Shown here: in pieces, positions 44,026 through 54,486 of the stretch
Layout: every line of letters begins with the position of its first letter
Position numbering within the stretch: the stretch's first letter is position 1
NCBI GenBank assembly: GCA_023213395.1
Contig: CM041465.1
Coordinates: forward strand, 130,827,741 to 130,891,740
Source of the DNA: Cycas panzhihuaensis
Lineage: Eukaryota > Cycadophyta
Length of the DNA: 64,000 nucleotides
Direction of reading: 5' to 3'
The notes under the pieces: model-generated
Databases searched by the model: none
Told to the model about the DNA's origin: nothing
Seen by the model: the letters and a program-made list of their open reading frames with translations, nothing else
Position numbers and translations under genes: made by a program

Positions 44026-45958
44026 ATTTCTAGACATTCCTAGTACTAGACATTACAAGATCAAATATCAACCAAGTTATCGATCTCAATACAATTGAGG
44101 CAGGGTTGATTTACATGGTGTATCGCATTTTCTTCAATGTTCATAGCATTGATAACACCCTTTCCAGGTCTTCCCACTTTACGTCTTAATTGTCGTGCAT
44201 TAGTTGTACGACTCGTTGGTCCCCTAGGGAATGCACCAAGCTTAAGACTTTGAATTTTTTTTTTTTTTTTTAAATAAATTTTTTTAAGGTGATTACAAGT
44301 GGAATTTAATGCTACTTAAACACATGCTTTGAATGTTTTTTGATGTCGCTTAAAAATTAATCAAAGTGTCATAAATAATCAAAGTGACTTGCTTAATTGA
44401 GAGTAAATGCAACAGTAAACAAGACTATGCCCTTGAATGATGCCTTCGACAATGCAAAACACAAGATTTTAATGGCTTAAGGAGGCATTTCACGAAGCCA
44501 ACACACTAAAAAAAAGAGACACTTGGGATTGAAAAAATGATCCCAACGCACCAGAAATTGATTATTTTATTCATCTTGGTGGTATGCGTGGGGCCTTTGA
44601 GCGTCACTAGTCTCGTTTTAGGTCACCACGAAGGGAGCCTAATGAATAAGTACAATAAAAAAATTGTGTTTGAGAGCTAAAATGCATCACAAAATAGATG
44701 ATTAATTCACTGAAGTGAAAAGTGATTAGCACACTAGAAAAGTGACAAAAAGGGTGATTAGCACACTAATATTAGGGTGATTAGCACACTAGAAAAGTGA
44801 CAAAAAGATGATTTTTATGTTAAAATAACAATATAATAGGGTTAACTTTAGAAAGTTAAAGTTACAAACAAAAAATGAAAAAGAGAATATACCTTGGTAT
44901 GTTCTCCTTTGTATAACCTAAGTTCATAAAATTTTAGAAAAAAACAAAAATTTTGATGGAATATCATCTGTTGGTAGCAGTAGTGACACAGAGTTGTGAA
45001 ATCCGATCAACTTGCATAAAAATAGGATTAAAATGATCGATTCTAGCTCACTAATGATTTGAGAACATGTGAGAGGAAATTTTGCAAGTGTTTGGAGTGT
45101 TTTGTAGCGATCATTAACAATTGGAGTCACCCTTGAAGTTGCTAGTTGAAGCATGCAGGTTTGTGAGGGTGCAGGACATGGGAATGTGAAACGGGAGGCT
45201 GCTAGGGTTTTGTGACTGATATGTTAGTCCTTGTAGAGCTGCTAGCTAGCATGAGACATCCATAGACAAAAAATGAGTTGTATGTAGATCTGCCTAAGCG
45301 AGAAGAGTCGCCTAGGTCACATGAATGGTGAGTTGCACAGACTTGAAACTTGAAATGAGCTCATTACAGAGCAAGTCTCTTGCAAAGTTACTAGCATATT
45401 AGATATTGCCTAAGTAGGGATTCACAGTGGTGCTTACTAAAGGAAGAAGAACACGGGGGTTTCCCCCTTTTCTCAAATTTTTATTGCTTTCAAAAACTAG
45501 GATCTATACTCTAAGAATGTCGTACACATGTATTGGAAAAACTCCTGCAAATCACCGATAAAAAGGAAAACCTAGTAATATAGTAAATAAATCCTCCTCT
45601 ATTTTTTTCTTTCTTCAAAAATTTGAAATCAAGTTAATAATTTGCAAAGTATATGTGTGTCTATATATATATGCATATGCAAATTCAAAAATTATAATTT
45701 TTTTGATTTGTAAAAGCTTTAGAAAAACCAACACAAGATACAATTTTGGTCTGTATTGAACCAATTTAAAAACTTGTGAAAAGTTTTTCAAAACCAATGT
45801 AAATTTGGTTAGTAAAACCCTCTCAAAGCTTGTTAAAAACTTGAAAATTAAGCTCTCAAACCTTGTTAGAAATATGTGAGAACAAAGCTTTGCAACATAA
45901 AAAATAAATTTCAAATATTACTCTTGAAATTAGAACCCTGAATAAAAAACTGAGAGAG
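44026..45958 (-). other. Leader of element J (inverted continuation)
   Basis: 1.9 kb of leader on minus continuing the leader interrupted at 32149. It carries the structured motif at 44183-44248 and ends next to GAGAT of the H insertion. Around 44715-44810 GTGATTAGCACACTA occurs three times, partly with AAAAGTGACAAAAA. No coding is seen. Confidence 0.65.
44183..44248 (-). ncRNA. Candidate structured RNA motif, J copy
   Basis: Sense strand (minus): arms GTCTTAA and TTAAGAC enclose GCTTGGTGCATTCCCTAGGG, then GACCAACGAGTCGTACAACT and AATGCACGACAA. The outer arm differs from K1 and I (AACCTTAA/TTAAGGTT) on both sides in a complementary way. The third hairpin is weaker here (AGT/ACT). A long alternative pairing GTGCATT/AATGCAC is possible in this copy. 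Confidence 0.55.
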
Positions 45959-45963
45959 ATCTC

Positions 45964-46876
45964 TATTGACTTATTTTCTCACTACGCTTGTGAGGGATTC
46001 ACTTGTCAAGGGATCACTGGTTGGTAGTCTAGCTTAGGATATAGTCAACATGCTTATATTTCCATTGATTATTATTAAAATCACTATGCACATAGTATTA
46101 TAAGAATAAATCATCACATACTCATCCTTAATTCATCACATCACCAATATTAATTCATCACAAGAGTACACTAATCATTATATATTCTTCATGTGATTAT
46201 TATAACACACATAGTACGCAAATTTCCACGTAACTCTCACTTTATTAAGCAATAAGATTGGTACATTTAGTTCTCGAACGTATCCTGCACACATTCTAGC
46301 TGTATACACCCTGCCCTATTACATATGTTCCAAAAGGGAATGCATTTGCTGGATCATACCATTGTACTATCCTTCTTGGTAACTCTGCCCTTGGAATGTC
46401 TCATGGAATGAATGCTCGGCTCTTCCTATTGGATTGGTGAGAAAAGTACCATTAAATACCTCTTTTTTGGTGTCCTTTGAGTGAATGGTTATGACCCAAG
46501 TCATAATCGTACCTTCTCATTACAAGTGTACCTTTTCACTTAATCTTCTGATTATCATCCTTAATAGCCTGCTTTCTGTTCATACATTTGTATGTACTCC
46601 TGTCTTAGTTGACGTCATTAGATCTGGGCGCCTTTTGAGTCCATTCCAGTTGTGCGTACCATTTTGGTACATTTCGTCTACTAGCGTAGCTAAATAGTAT
46701 GCACCCTATGTTGCATACCTTAAAGGTATGTATCTTGTATTGTGTACCCAGCTAGCATGAATTTCGATCCTTTTTGTTATATGTACCTCTGTATGGTTTG
46801 TACTTGCATTCTTTCGATTAGTACAAGCTTGCGTTCCAGTTTTTCCACGGTTTATGTGCCAAAATTAACCCCAACA
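45964..46876 (-). repeat. 3' LTR of gypsy element H
   Basis: 913 bp; the minus strand begins TGTTGGGGTTAAT (46876) and ends AAGTCAATA (the CA end mutated to TA). It is an uninterrupted copy and shows the empty F site as CAGGATACGTTCGAG. Target duplication: plus ATCTC at 45959-45963, that is GAGAT in sense, matching 32145-32149. The inverted repeat at 46485-46510 is partly decayed. Confidence 0.9.
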
Positions 46877-46908
46877 TCTATCCCGGATCAACAAAAAGGG
46901 GTTGAGCA
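46877..46908 (-). other. H interior end with I target site
   Basis: Short piece of H between its 3' LTR and element I. The minus strand reads GATCCGGGATAGA before the LTR, a purine-rich tract in the position of the polypurine primer. GAGCA (46904-46908) is the target duplication of I. Confidence 0.75.
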
Positions 46909-47465
46909 TGTGAAAATGGCCAAATGGCCTTATAATCCCAAGATCTATAAGCTATGTTCACTCTAGTTTTAGAAAGCAAATAAACTAGACTAAGAATGAA
47001 GCTATGAGATCAGACATGAGCAAGATCAAACATGAAGAGAAAGAACAAAATGATACTAAAGATGAGGAGTTGGAATTGGTCCAACCTCCAAATGAATATT
47101 AGTTTGATTAGCAAACTAGCAGCATAACAATGAAGCTTCAACTCTATATGAGAACAATGAGGAGAGGTCTCAATATATAGAGTGAAAGGAGAGACCTAAG
47201 GTATTGGATGTTTGACAAGTGTCATCTAATGTACATGCCTTGGATATAGGACAAATGTCCTTTAGGGCTCTCAAGTGAGCAAAAGTGCATGGGGGTCCAT
47301 TTGACCCTTTAGTGACAATGTTGTGTCACTAGGAAAGAATGTGAGTGTGTACTTTATCACTTAAGTGATAAGTCATTAAAGTACAAAAGAATAAAAGTAC
47401 AAAGGTATGAATAGTACATGAATAATAAAGTACATAGGCTTAACATGTAAACATAAGGTTTAACA
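46909..47465 (-). repeat. 3' LTR of element I
   Basis: 557 bp with TG...CA ends in plus reading (TGTGAAAATGG to GGTTTAACA). The interior edge carries a polypurine tract on minus (47466-47475). It retains only one arm of a palindrome near 47205-47225 (GGATGTTTGACAAGTGTC). Confidence 0.95.
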
Positions 47466-48930
47466 CCCCTCCTTACTGTTTACAATGTTAAGTCGGACCC
47501 CTAGACCATCTCTAAATTTTACAAATTTTCCTCTACCAAGAGGCTTGGTAAAGATATCTGTTGTTTGCTCCTCTGTAGGTCTATACTGACGGTTGATCTC
47601 ACCACTTTGCACATGCTTTCTGATGAAGTGATGATGAACCTCAATATGTTTGGTCCTTGCATGAAATACATGATTCTTGGCCAACTTAAGCACACTTTGA
47701 TTGTCGCAATAAATTCTAGTGGGGTGATCCTACTCAAGTCCAGACTCTCCAAGAATCCGTCGTAGCCAGATAGCTTCACAAGCTGCGCTGACTGCAGCTT
47801 TGTATTCTACTTCGGTGGAGGACAAGGTAACATTGGGTTGCTTCTTGCAACTCCATGAAACAACTGTTAAACCAAGGGTAAAACAGTAACCCGAGGTTGA
47901 TCTCTTGCTATCCTGGGAATGTGCCCAATCAGAATCTGAGAACCCTTCCAGAGTGAAGTTCTCATTATGTGCTTACTCAAAGCCATGCTGCAATGTGCCT
48001 TTAATGTATTTGAGTATGCATTTAGCTGCATTCCAATGCTTTTGACTGGGTTGAGACATGTATCTAGAGCTAATCCCAACTGCAAATGAGATATCAGGGC
48101 GAGTGTTGGTGAGATAAATGGGACTCCCAATCAACTGCCGATAAAGAGCGGGATCTGCAGGTTCATCTTCCTCATTGAAAGTAAGCTTTGTGCCATTCTC
48201 CATGGGTGTAGGCGCTGGCTTGCAGTCGTGCATCCTGAACTGCTGTAAAATGTCCCAAGAATATTTTGCTTGGGAGATGAAGATATAGCCTGGCTATTGC
48301 CATACCTCAAGGCCTAAGAAATAATGGAGAAGTCCAAGATCTGTCATCTCGAAACTCCTCTTCAAGTCATCCTGGAGAATCTGTATTATCTTAGTGTCAT
48401 TTCCAGTGATCACTAAGTCATCTACATACAAGACAATAAAAATGGCATGGTCTTTCCCAACTGTGATATACAAGTTAGGATCAGAAGTAGATTGATGAAA
48501 CCCATGTCTCAAAAAGTAATCATTAATCTTTGAGTACCATGCTCTTGGAGCTTGTTTCAAGCCATACAATGCCTTTTTCAGGCGACAAACTAAATGTTCC
48601 TTGCCTTGTACCTTGTAACCAGGAGGTTGCTCCAAGTATACCTCCTCTTGAAGATCGCCATTGAGAAAGGCGCTCTTCACGTCCATTTGAAAAACTAGCC
48701 ATTTGCATTGGGCTGCTAAGGCCAAGATGAGTCTAATGGTGTTCATGTTAGCCACTGGTGCAAAAGTCTCCTCATAATCTATGCCTTCTTTTTGTTTGAA
48801 CCCTTTTGCAACAAGGCGGGCCTTTTGGCGCTTAAGTGTACCATCAGAATGGAATTTGGTCTTGTAGACCCATTTGCAGCTGATTGCCTGTTTATGTTTA
48901 GGCAATTCGACCAAATCCTAAGTTCCATTC
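47466..48930 (-). pseudogene. Element I RT and RNase H
   Basis: RT on minus from about 48915: [80 protein letters not shown], and the active-site LYVDDLVITGND (near 48400-48435). Then LGLEVWQ and a TAG at 48294-48296. RNase H continues: DCKPAPTPMENGTKLTFNEE, YRQLIGSPIYLTNTRPDISF, SDSDWAHSQDS, TEVEYKAAVSAACEAIWLRR, CDNQSVLKLAKNHVFHARTK, FTKPLGRGKFVKFRDG. Stops near 47975 and 47735. Apart from these the 206-codon RT core (48294-48914) is intact. Confidence 0.93.
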
Positions 48931-50194
48931 TTTTCAATAGAATGGATTTCTTCATCCATTGCAGCCTTCCAATGTTTATCTTTAGAAGCCTCTTCAAAGG
49001 TGGAAGGCGCATCAACACATAGCACTTCAGCCATAAGTGCAAAATTGGTTTGCTGCCTATATCTTGATGGACGTTTTCCTTCAATAACCTGGTCGTCCTG
49101 CACTGTTTGAGTATACTATTTGGGTAACTTTTTGATTGATGTGACTTGAACCTCAAGATCTTTTGGTCTAAGTGGTTGATCAACAGAAGATGTGCTAGGA
49201 TCAAGTGGAGTTGATGATGTGGACGGTCCAGTAGGTGCAGATGATGTACATGGAGTTGAAGATTGAGAGGGAAGAAAGGCCTCAACAATCTATTTGCCTT
49301 TGTCAATGGGGGGTTGGATGGATGCTGTATCCAACTCCTGATCATCTTCTTCAACAAAGATTACATCTCTTGAGAGATGCATTTTCTTTCCAATGGGATC
49401 TTACAACTTGTAGGCTTTGCTATGAATGTCATAACCTACAAAGATGCACTTTAGACTATGCTTGTCTAATTTAGTTCTTTGCTGATCAGGGATGTGCATA
49501 TAAGTAGTGCACCCAAAAGTCCTCAAATGGCTAACAGTTGGCTTTTTGCCAAACCATGCCTCCTTTGGTGTGATGTTGGTGACTGCTGTTGTTGGACTTT
49601 GATTTGCCACATAGGCAGTTGTGTGGAATGCCTCTGCCCAGTAAGATCGAGTAAGTCCCTTGGCATGCATCATTGCTTTGGCCTTGTTAGCCAAAGTTCT
49701 ATTCATTCTTTCAGAGACTCCATTTTGTTGAGTAGTGTGAGGAATAGTAAGTTGTCTCTGAATGCCATTGTCCTTGTAGAAAGGGGTGAATTTGTTTGAA
49801 GTGAATTCACCTCCATTGTTTGTCCTTAGTGTTTTGATGGATTGGCCAGACTCGTTCTCCACTTCATGCTTGAATTCCTTAAACTTTTGAAATGCTTCAG
49901 ACTTATGTTTGAGGAAGTAAACCCAAACTTTATGAGAGAAATCATCGATGAAGGAGATGTAGTATGAAGCTCCTCCAAGGATGCGGTGGACATAGGTCCA
50001 CACAAATTTGAGTGTACTAACTGCAAAGGATATGATGCACGCCAAGCTTTGTCTTTAGGGAAAGGCAAGCGATGTTGTGTCCTCATTATGCATGCTTCAC
50101 AAAGACGTTTCATGCCATATATCTTGGGAAGCCCATGTACCATGTTTTTGTTCACCATTTGCTTGAGATTGTCTAAGCTTAAGTGGCCTAGACG
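48931..50194 (-). pseudogene. Element I integrase
   Basis: Pre-integrase end: MVNKNMVHGLPKIYGMKRLC and CEACIMRTQHRLPFPK. Core: LVHSNLCGPMS (catalytic D now N), a frameshift near 49990, YYISFIDDFSHKVWVYFLKH, LRTNNGGEFTSNKF (second D now N), TTQQNGVSERMNRTLANKAK (E kept). Tail: EAWFGKKPTVSHLRTFGCTT and HIPDQQRTKLDKHSLKCIFV, then a stop at 49401-49403 and a Pro/Ser-rich linker to about 49100. With both aspartates replaced it would not catalyse strand transfer even if translated. Confidence 0.92.
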
Positions 50195-50758
50195 TTAATG
50201 CCAAAGTTGCAGCTTGGACAAAGATTTAGTGACAATGGAACCAGAGTAAGCATAATCAAGTATAATATTATTAGCATCCAATTTGTAGAGGCCATGATGC
50301 TCATATTGAACAACTACTACCTGGTCATTTTTGTCACTTATTACACATTTCCCATTTTTAAACAAAATGCTCATTTGTTGCTTGTCCAGTTGGGTAACAG
50401 ATAGAAAGCTCTTCTCCATGGAAGGCATGAGATAGGCATTGCCACTGGGAAATGTAGAGGAAGTATCAGAAGGAGAATGGAATGGAGTGATTGTGTCTAT
50501 GCCAGAAATCGTGACAGATTCATTGTTGCCGAAGGTCACTGATTGACCTTGTCCTTCCTTGATGTTGCTAAGGAGTTCTTCACTCCCAGTCATGTGTTGA
50601 GTGGCTCCAGAATCAATGATCCAAGTTTGATCCACCTTGAATGAATGATAAGCACAAAACAGTTTGTCCTCATTTGCAAATTGGTTGAAGTGGCGGTGAT
50701 TGCCACCACCTTTAACCCCCCCCCCCTTCCTCTTTGACCTCCTCGATAGGCACCTCAA
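50195..50758 (-). pseudogene. Element I protease and pre-integrase
   Basis: 187-codon open frame: NHRHFNQFANEDKLFCAYHS, the protease site WIIDSGATQHMTGSEELL, KEGQGQSVTFGNNESVTISG, LSVTQLDKQQMSILFKNGKC and the pre-integrase start LSKLQLWH. The frame overlaps gag by 47 bp in another phase, at a run of G on the sense strand (plus C-run 50717-50728). K1 shows the same arrangement, so the shift may be an ancestral frameshift site or repeat slippage. Confidence 0.88.
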
Positions 50759-51656
50759 TTTGGTCGAGGGGGTTGCTGTTGTTGTTGTTGAAACTGCTGT
50801 TGTTGGAATTGCTGTCGTGATCCGATTTCTTGATGTGCTGCTGTCGTGCGTGCTGAAGATTTGCTTGTTTCTTCTGGCAATCAGGTGCTATGTTGCCAAC
50901 TTTGCCACAATAATGACAAACAACATTGGTCTTTGAGGAACCAATGTTCATGTTCCCAAATTGCTTTGAAAGTGCAGGTTTGGGATTCTGCTTGGTCTTT
51001 GATTTTGCTGTGAATGTGCTTGATGTGGATGGTTCCTCATCATCATCTTTGATGTAGATTTGCTCCTCTTGAAGCAACAAGCTCTCAAATTCATTGAAGG
51101 ACATTTGTTTGAGTGAAGCATCTCGAGTAATGGAAGAAATAAAGCCATTGTAATCCTTAGGCAGAGCTCTAACAATTGTTGTTATAAGCTCATCTCTAGA
51201 AGCAGGGCTGCTTAATGTATTCAATTCATTACATACCTCTTTGATAGAGGAAAGAAAAGCTGACATAGGCTTGACAAATTTCACATAATACAATTTAGCT
51301 TTTACCATCAATATGCGAGCTTCATCTCGCCTTTCATACAAGCAGGACAAAATGTCCCATGCTTCCTTGGAAGTCTTTGCACACATAATATTCTGATCTA
51401 CATGAACATCAATAATCATATGTAGAAATGTCAAAGCAATTTCATCTTTGACGTCCCAAGCAGCAACAAGAGCATCATCAGAATAAACAACTACACCATC
51501 ATTTTCAACAGGTACAGATCGAGGTATCCTTCCAGAAACATACCCCCAAAATTCATTCATTATCAAGAGATTTTGAGTGATTCTTTTCCATTCTTGATAG
51601 TTGTCTTGTCCTGTTAATCTGATGGTACATGCATTGAGCATATTAATTGCAGCCAT
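50712..51656 (-). CDS. Element I gag
   Basis: Open frame of 314 codons starting MAAINMLNACTIRLTGQDNY. It is a complete copia gag: capsid WKRITQNLLIMNEFWGYVSG, ILSCLYERRDEARILMVKAK, YYVKFVKPMSAFLSSIKEVC, FNEFESLLLQEEQIY. The nucleocapsid knuckle CHYCGKVGNIAPDC has asparagine in place of the zinc-binding histidine that K1 keeps (CHYCGKPGHIAPEC). A glutamine- and asparagine-rich tail (SNNSSFNNNNSNPLDQIEVP) ends in a glycine run where pol overlaps. The ATG at 51656 aligns with the K1 gag start. The knuckle defect would impair RNA binding. Confidence 0.92.
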   Translation of the reverse strand: MAAINMLNACTIRLTGQDNYQEWKRITQNLLIMNEFWGYVSGRIPRSVPVENDGVVVYSDDALVAAWDVKDEIALTFLHMIIDVHVDQNIMCAKTSKEAWDILSCLYERRDEARILMVKAKLYYVKFVKPMSAFLSSIKEVCNELNTLSSPASRDELITTIVRALPKDYNGFISSITRDASLKQMSFNEFESLLLQEEQIYIKDDDEEPSTSSTFTAKSKTKQNPKPALSKQFGNMNIGSSKTNVVCHYCGKVGNIAPDCQKKQANLQHARQQHIKKSDHDSNSNNSSFNNNNSNPLDQIEVPIEEVKEEGGGG

Positions 51657-53924
51657 GTTGAAGTTGTAAGGCTTGGAGCTAGCAGATAACTTGGAAACTC
51701 TAAGCTTTCGTCACTTAAGTTCCACCTTTTAATGAAACCAACAATTATGATCTTACTAGAAGATCCAACAACAGAATGGAATGATGAGGGGTGGAGGACT
51801 AGGCTAAGGAGTTGGTCCAACCCTGATCTATAGAAGAGATCCAACAGTTGGCCAAGTTAAATCTAGGACAAGTCAGGTAGGGTTGATCTGCATGGATGTA
51901 CCATGCTTTCCTTGGGATTTATAGCCCCAATAACACCATTTTCGAACCTCCTTTTCATCCAACAACCTTAATTGTCGTGCACTGACTGTACGGTCAGTTG
52001 GTCCCCTAGGGAATGCACCAAGCTTAAGGTTATTTTAGAGGCAAGGTTCGAACCTTTTTTGGGCCTCTCCTACTTGATTTTAAAGTTCACTTTTAGAAGA
52101 TTTAAGTGGACTTTAGAGTAAGTTTTACTTGGATGTTTGTAGATGCTTGCTTTTACAATGATAAAAGAGCTTCAAGATGAAACAATTAAGTACATCACAA
52201 TGATCACTTGAGTGATTTACAAGAGCACTTTAATGTGAGAAAGAGTGCTATCCAATCCAAGTAAAGTAAAGTACTTAAGTACAATGACAAATATTGGCAC
52301 TTTAATGAGGATGCTAAGAAGCATAAAGTCTGTGTAACACATGCAAGTGGGTTCTTTGTAATGCTTGAAGAGTAGAGGAAAGAGTCACTTGCAAATGGAA
52401 GACGCCAAGCACCACGTGTTGGGACTTTGAAATAGTCCCAACAATTAACAAGGGAACGTGATTTTATTAAAAAAAAGATGTTTTGAGCCCCCCCTTTTTG
52501 ACTAAGGTCACCATGCAAGGTGCCTTAAAAAAAATGTTATGATAGTGATAAAAATCACTTTATCAAGGTGATAACACTTTAAAATCACTTTATCAAGGCC
52601 TTTTAACACTTATGCAACATGAATCAAGTGTTAAATGAGGCAAAAATGCCAAAGAAGTAAAGGCTGAAATTTTACTTTTTTTGCAAATTTGAATGACAAG
52701 ATCACCATGCAAGGAGCCTTGAATGAGGACTTAAGCCAGCAATTTTAAACTTCAAAGATAGGAGACTGGCTGAGCTAATGTGATTTAATGAAATCACTTG
52801 TTACAACAAAGATTTTAATCCTCAAAAAGTGAAAAAACATTAATTTTTCCTTAAGAAATTTTAAGCCAAAAACAAAAAAATGACAAAGTATAGGCTTAAA
52901 ACTAAGGGAAAATATTAATTTCTGAGTGCAAATCGCTTGGAAGGACTGAAATCCATCTCTAAATCACAGTATTTTAGTGATGAAGTCACTTTGAGAAAAA
53001 AAAAACACTTAAAAAATAATGATTTAGACTTGAAAAAATGTGTTTTAAATGTTTATAAACTTAAGTTAAAAGTGACTTTAGACAAAGGAGATTATATAAA
53101 GTGGAATATACTTAGGAATATTCCAAAAGTCATAACCTAAGGTTTAGACTTAATGAAAAATTAAAAGAGATTTTAAAAGATTTTGATGAAGAGGTCGAAT
53201 GGCGGCGGGACAGAGTGGCGATCGTGGAGCTTCAATCACTTGTATCTCCTCGATGGAGCAGGCGAGATTTCAGAGGTAGGGGCACCAAGCTAGGATAAAG
53301 GTTCCCTTGAATTTTTAGCTCGTTTTGTCAAGCGTGGACTGAGTACGAATAGATTGAAGTTGAAACTGGGCGCACATGCTAAGGGAGTCACCACAGTCAA
53401 AACAACAGCTGCAACTCTCTTCCAATGCTTGCAAAGTGTTCGTGGGGTCTAGTAAAGGTGTGTGCAGGTCTTTCCTGATGAGTAGGAGGCTCCAGTAAGC
53501 ACACACGAGCAGATTTAGCTTTCCCTGTGGGGTTTGAGGACTGAAATCAGCACAGAAATACTTCACAGCCAATAGAGAGTTAGTAGCTCACAATAATCTG
53601 AGTTAGTGAGCTTTAGAATCCTTCATAATACTTCTGCACCTTATTTTGTGAGAAAAAATAATCAGAATATTTAGTTTCTAGTGTAAAAAACACATAAAAC
53701 GTGAGTAGGACTCGCTTGAAATCTCTGAAAAAATATCTCAAATCAAAGTGTAACCACTTCCAGCCTTCAAAACACTTCAGAGCAACCTTGATCTGTAGAA
53801 AGAAGCTTCAATAATCCTTAGATTGCCTTCAAAGAGCGAAGGTCGTCACCAAGGGGGTGTAAAAACCCACTTTAAATCTCTAATGAGTAAGAAAAAAAAT
53901 CAAAACAGAGGGAACTAGTCTCCT
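51657..53924 (-). other. Leader of element I
   Basis: 2.3-kb untranslated leader, similar in length to K1. It carries the structured motif at 51964-52031. Blocks 52520-52640 repeat TCACTTTATCAAGG. It does not contain the GC-rich block found in K1. No recognisable coding. Confidence 0.7.
51964..52031 (-). ncRNA. Candidate structured RNA motif, I copy
   Basis: Sense strand (minus): arms AACCTTAA (52031-52024) and TTAAGGTT (51971-51964) enclose GCTTGGTGCATTCCCTAGGG, then GACCAA pairing with TTGGT, then hairpin ACTGAC/GTCAGT around CGTACA, then GCACGACAA. The third hairpin has different bases from K1 (CCGACTG/CAGTCGG) but still pairs. Distance to the gag ATG is about 310 nt, as in K1. Confidence 0.6.
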
Positions 53925-53941
53925 CAAGCTCTGATACGAAA
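53925..53941 (-). other. Primer binding site of element I
   Basis: The minus strand reads TTTCGTATCAGAGCTTG right after the 5' LTR, close to the initiator-tRNA site TGGTATCAGAGC. Confidence 0.85.
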
Positions 53942-54481
53942 TGTGAAAATGGTCAAATGGCCTTATAATCCCAAGATCTAGAAGCTATGTTCTCTCTAGT
54001 TCTAGAAAGCAAATAAACTAGACTAAGAATGAAGCTAAGAGATCAAACATGAGCAAGATCAAACATGAAGAGAAAGAGCAAAATGATACCAAAGATGAGG
54101 AGTTGGAATTAGTCCAACCTCCAAATGAATAATAGTTTGATTAGCAAACTAGCAGCATAACAATGAAGCTCCAACTCTATATGAGAACAATGAGGAGAGG
54201 TTTCAATATATAGAGTGAAAGGAGAGACAAGTGTCAAACATCCAATGTACATGCCTTGGATATAGGACAAGTGTCCTTTAGGGCTCTCAAGTGAGCAAAA
54301 GTGCATGGGGGTCCATTTGACCCTTTAGTGACAATGTTGTGTCACTAGGAAAGAGTGTGAGTGTGTACTTTATCACTTAAGTGATAAGTCACTAAAGTAT
54401 AAAAGAATAAAAGTACAAAGGTACGAATAGTACATGAATAATAATGTACATAGGCTTAACATGTAAACATAAGGTTTAACA
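53942..54481 (-). repeat. 5' LTR of element I
   Basis: 540 bp, partner of 46909-47465. It keeps the opposite arm of the palindrome (ACAAGTGTCAAACATCC near 54228-54244). Flanked by GAGCA at 54482-54486. Confidence 0.95.
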
Positions 54482-54486
54482 GAGCA

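Larger units (their letters stand above)
46909..54481 (-). mobile_element. Element I: full-length copia nested in gypsy H
   Basis: 7.6-kb copia element on minus: 5' LTR 53942-54481, leader, gag, protease, integrase, RT, RNase H, 3' LTR 46909-47465. Target duplication GAGCA at 46904-46908 and 54482-54486. LTRs differ at about twenty single bases plus one rearranged palindrome. Coding has few stops and frameshifts, but several catalytic or zinc ligand residues are replaced. Confidence 0.96.

Noticed and set aside
53942-54481. Independent solo LTR
   Set aside because: Pairs exactly with 46909-47465 through GAGCA duplications and bounds a complete element.
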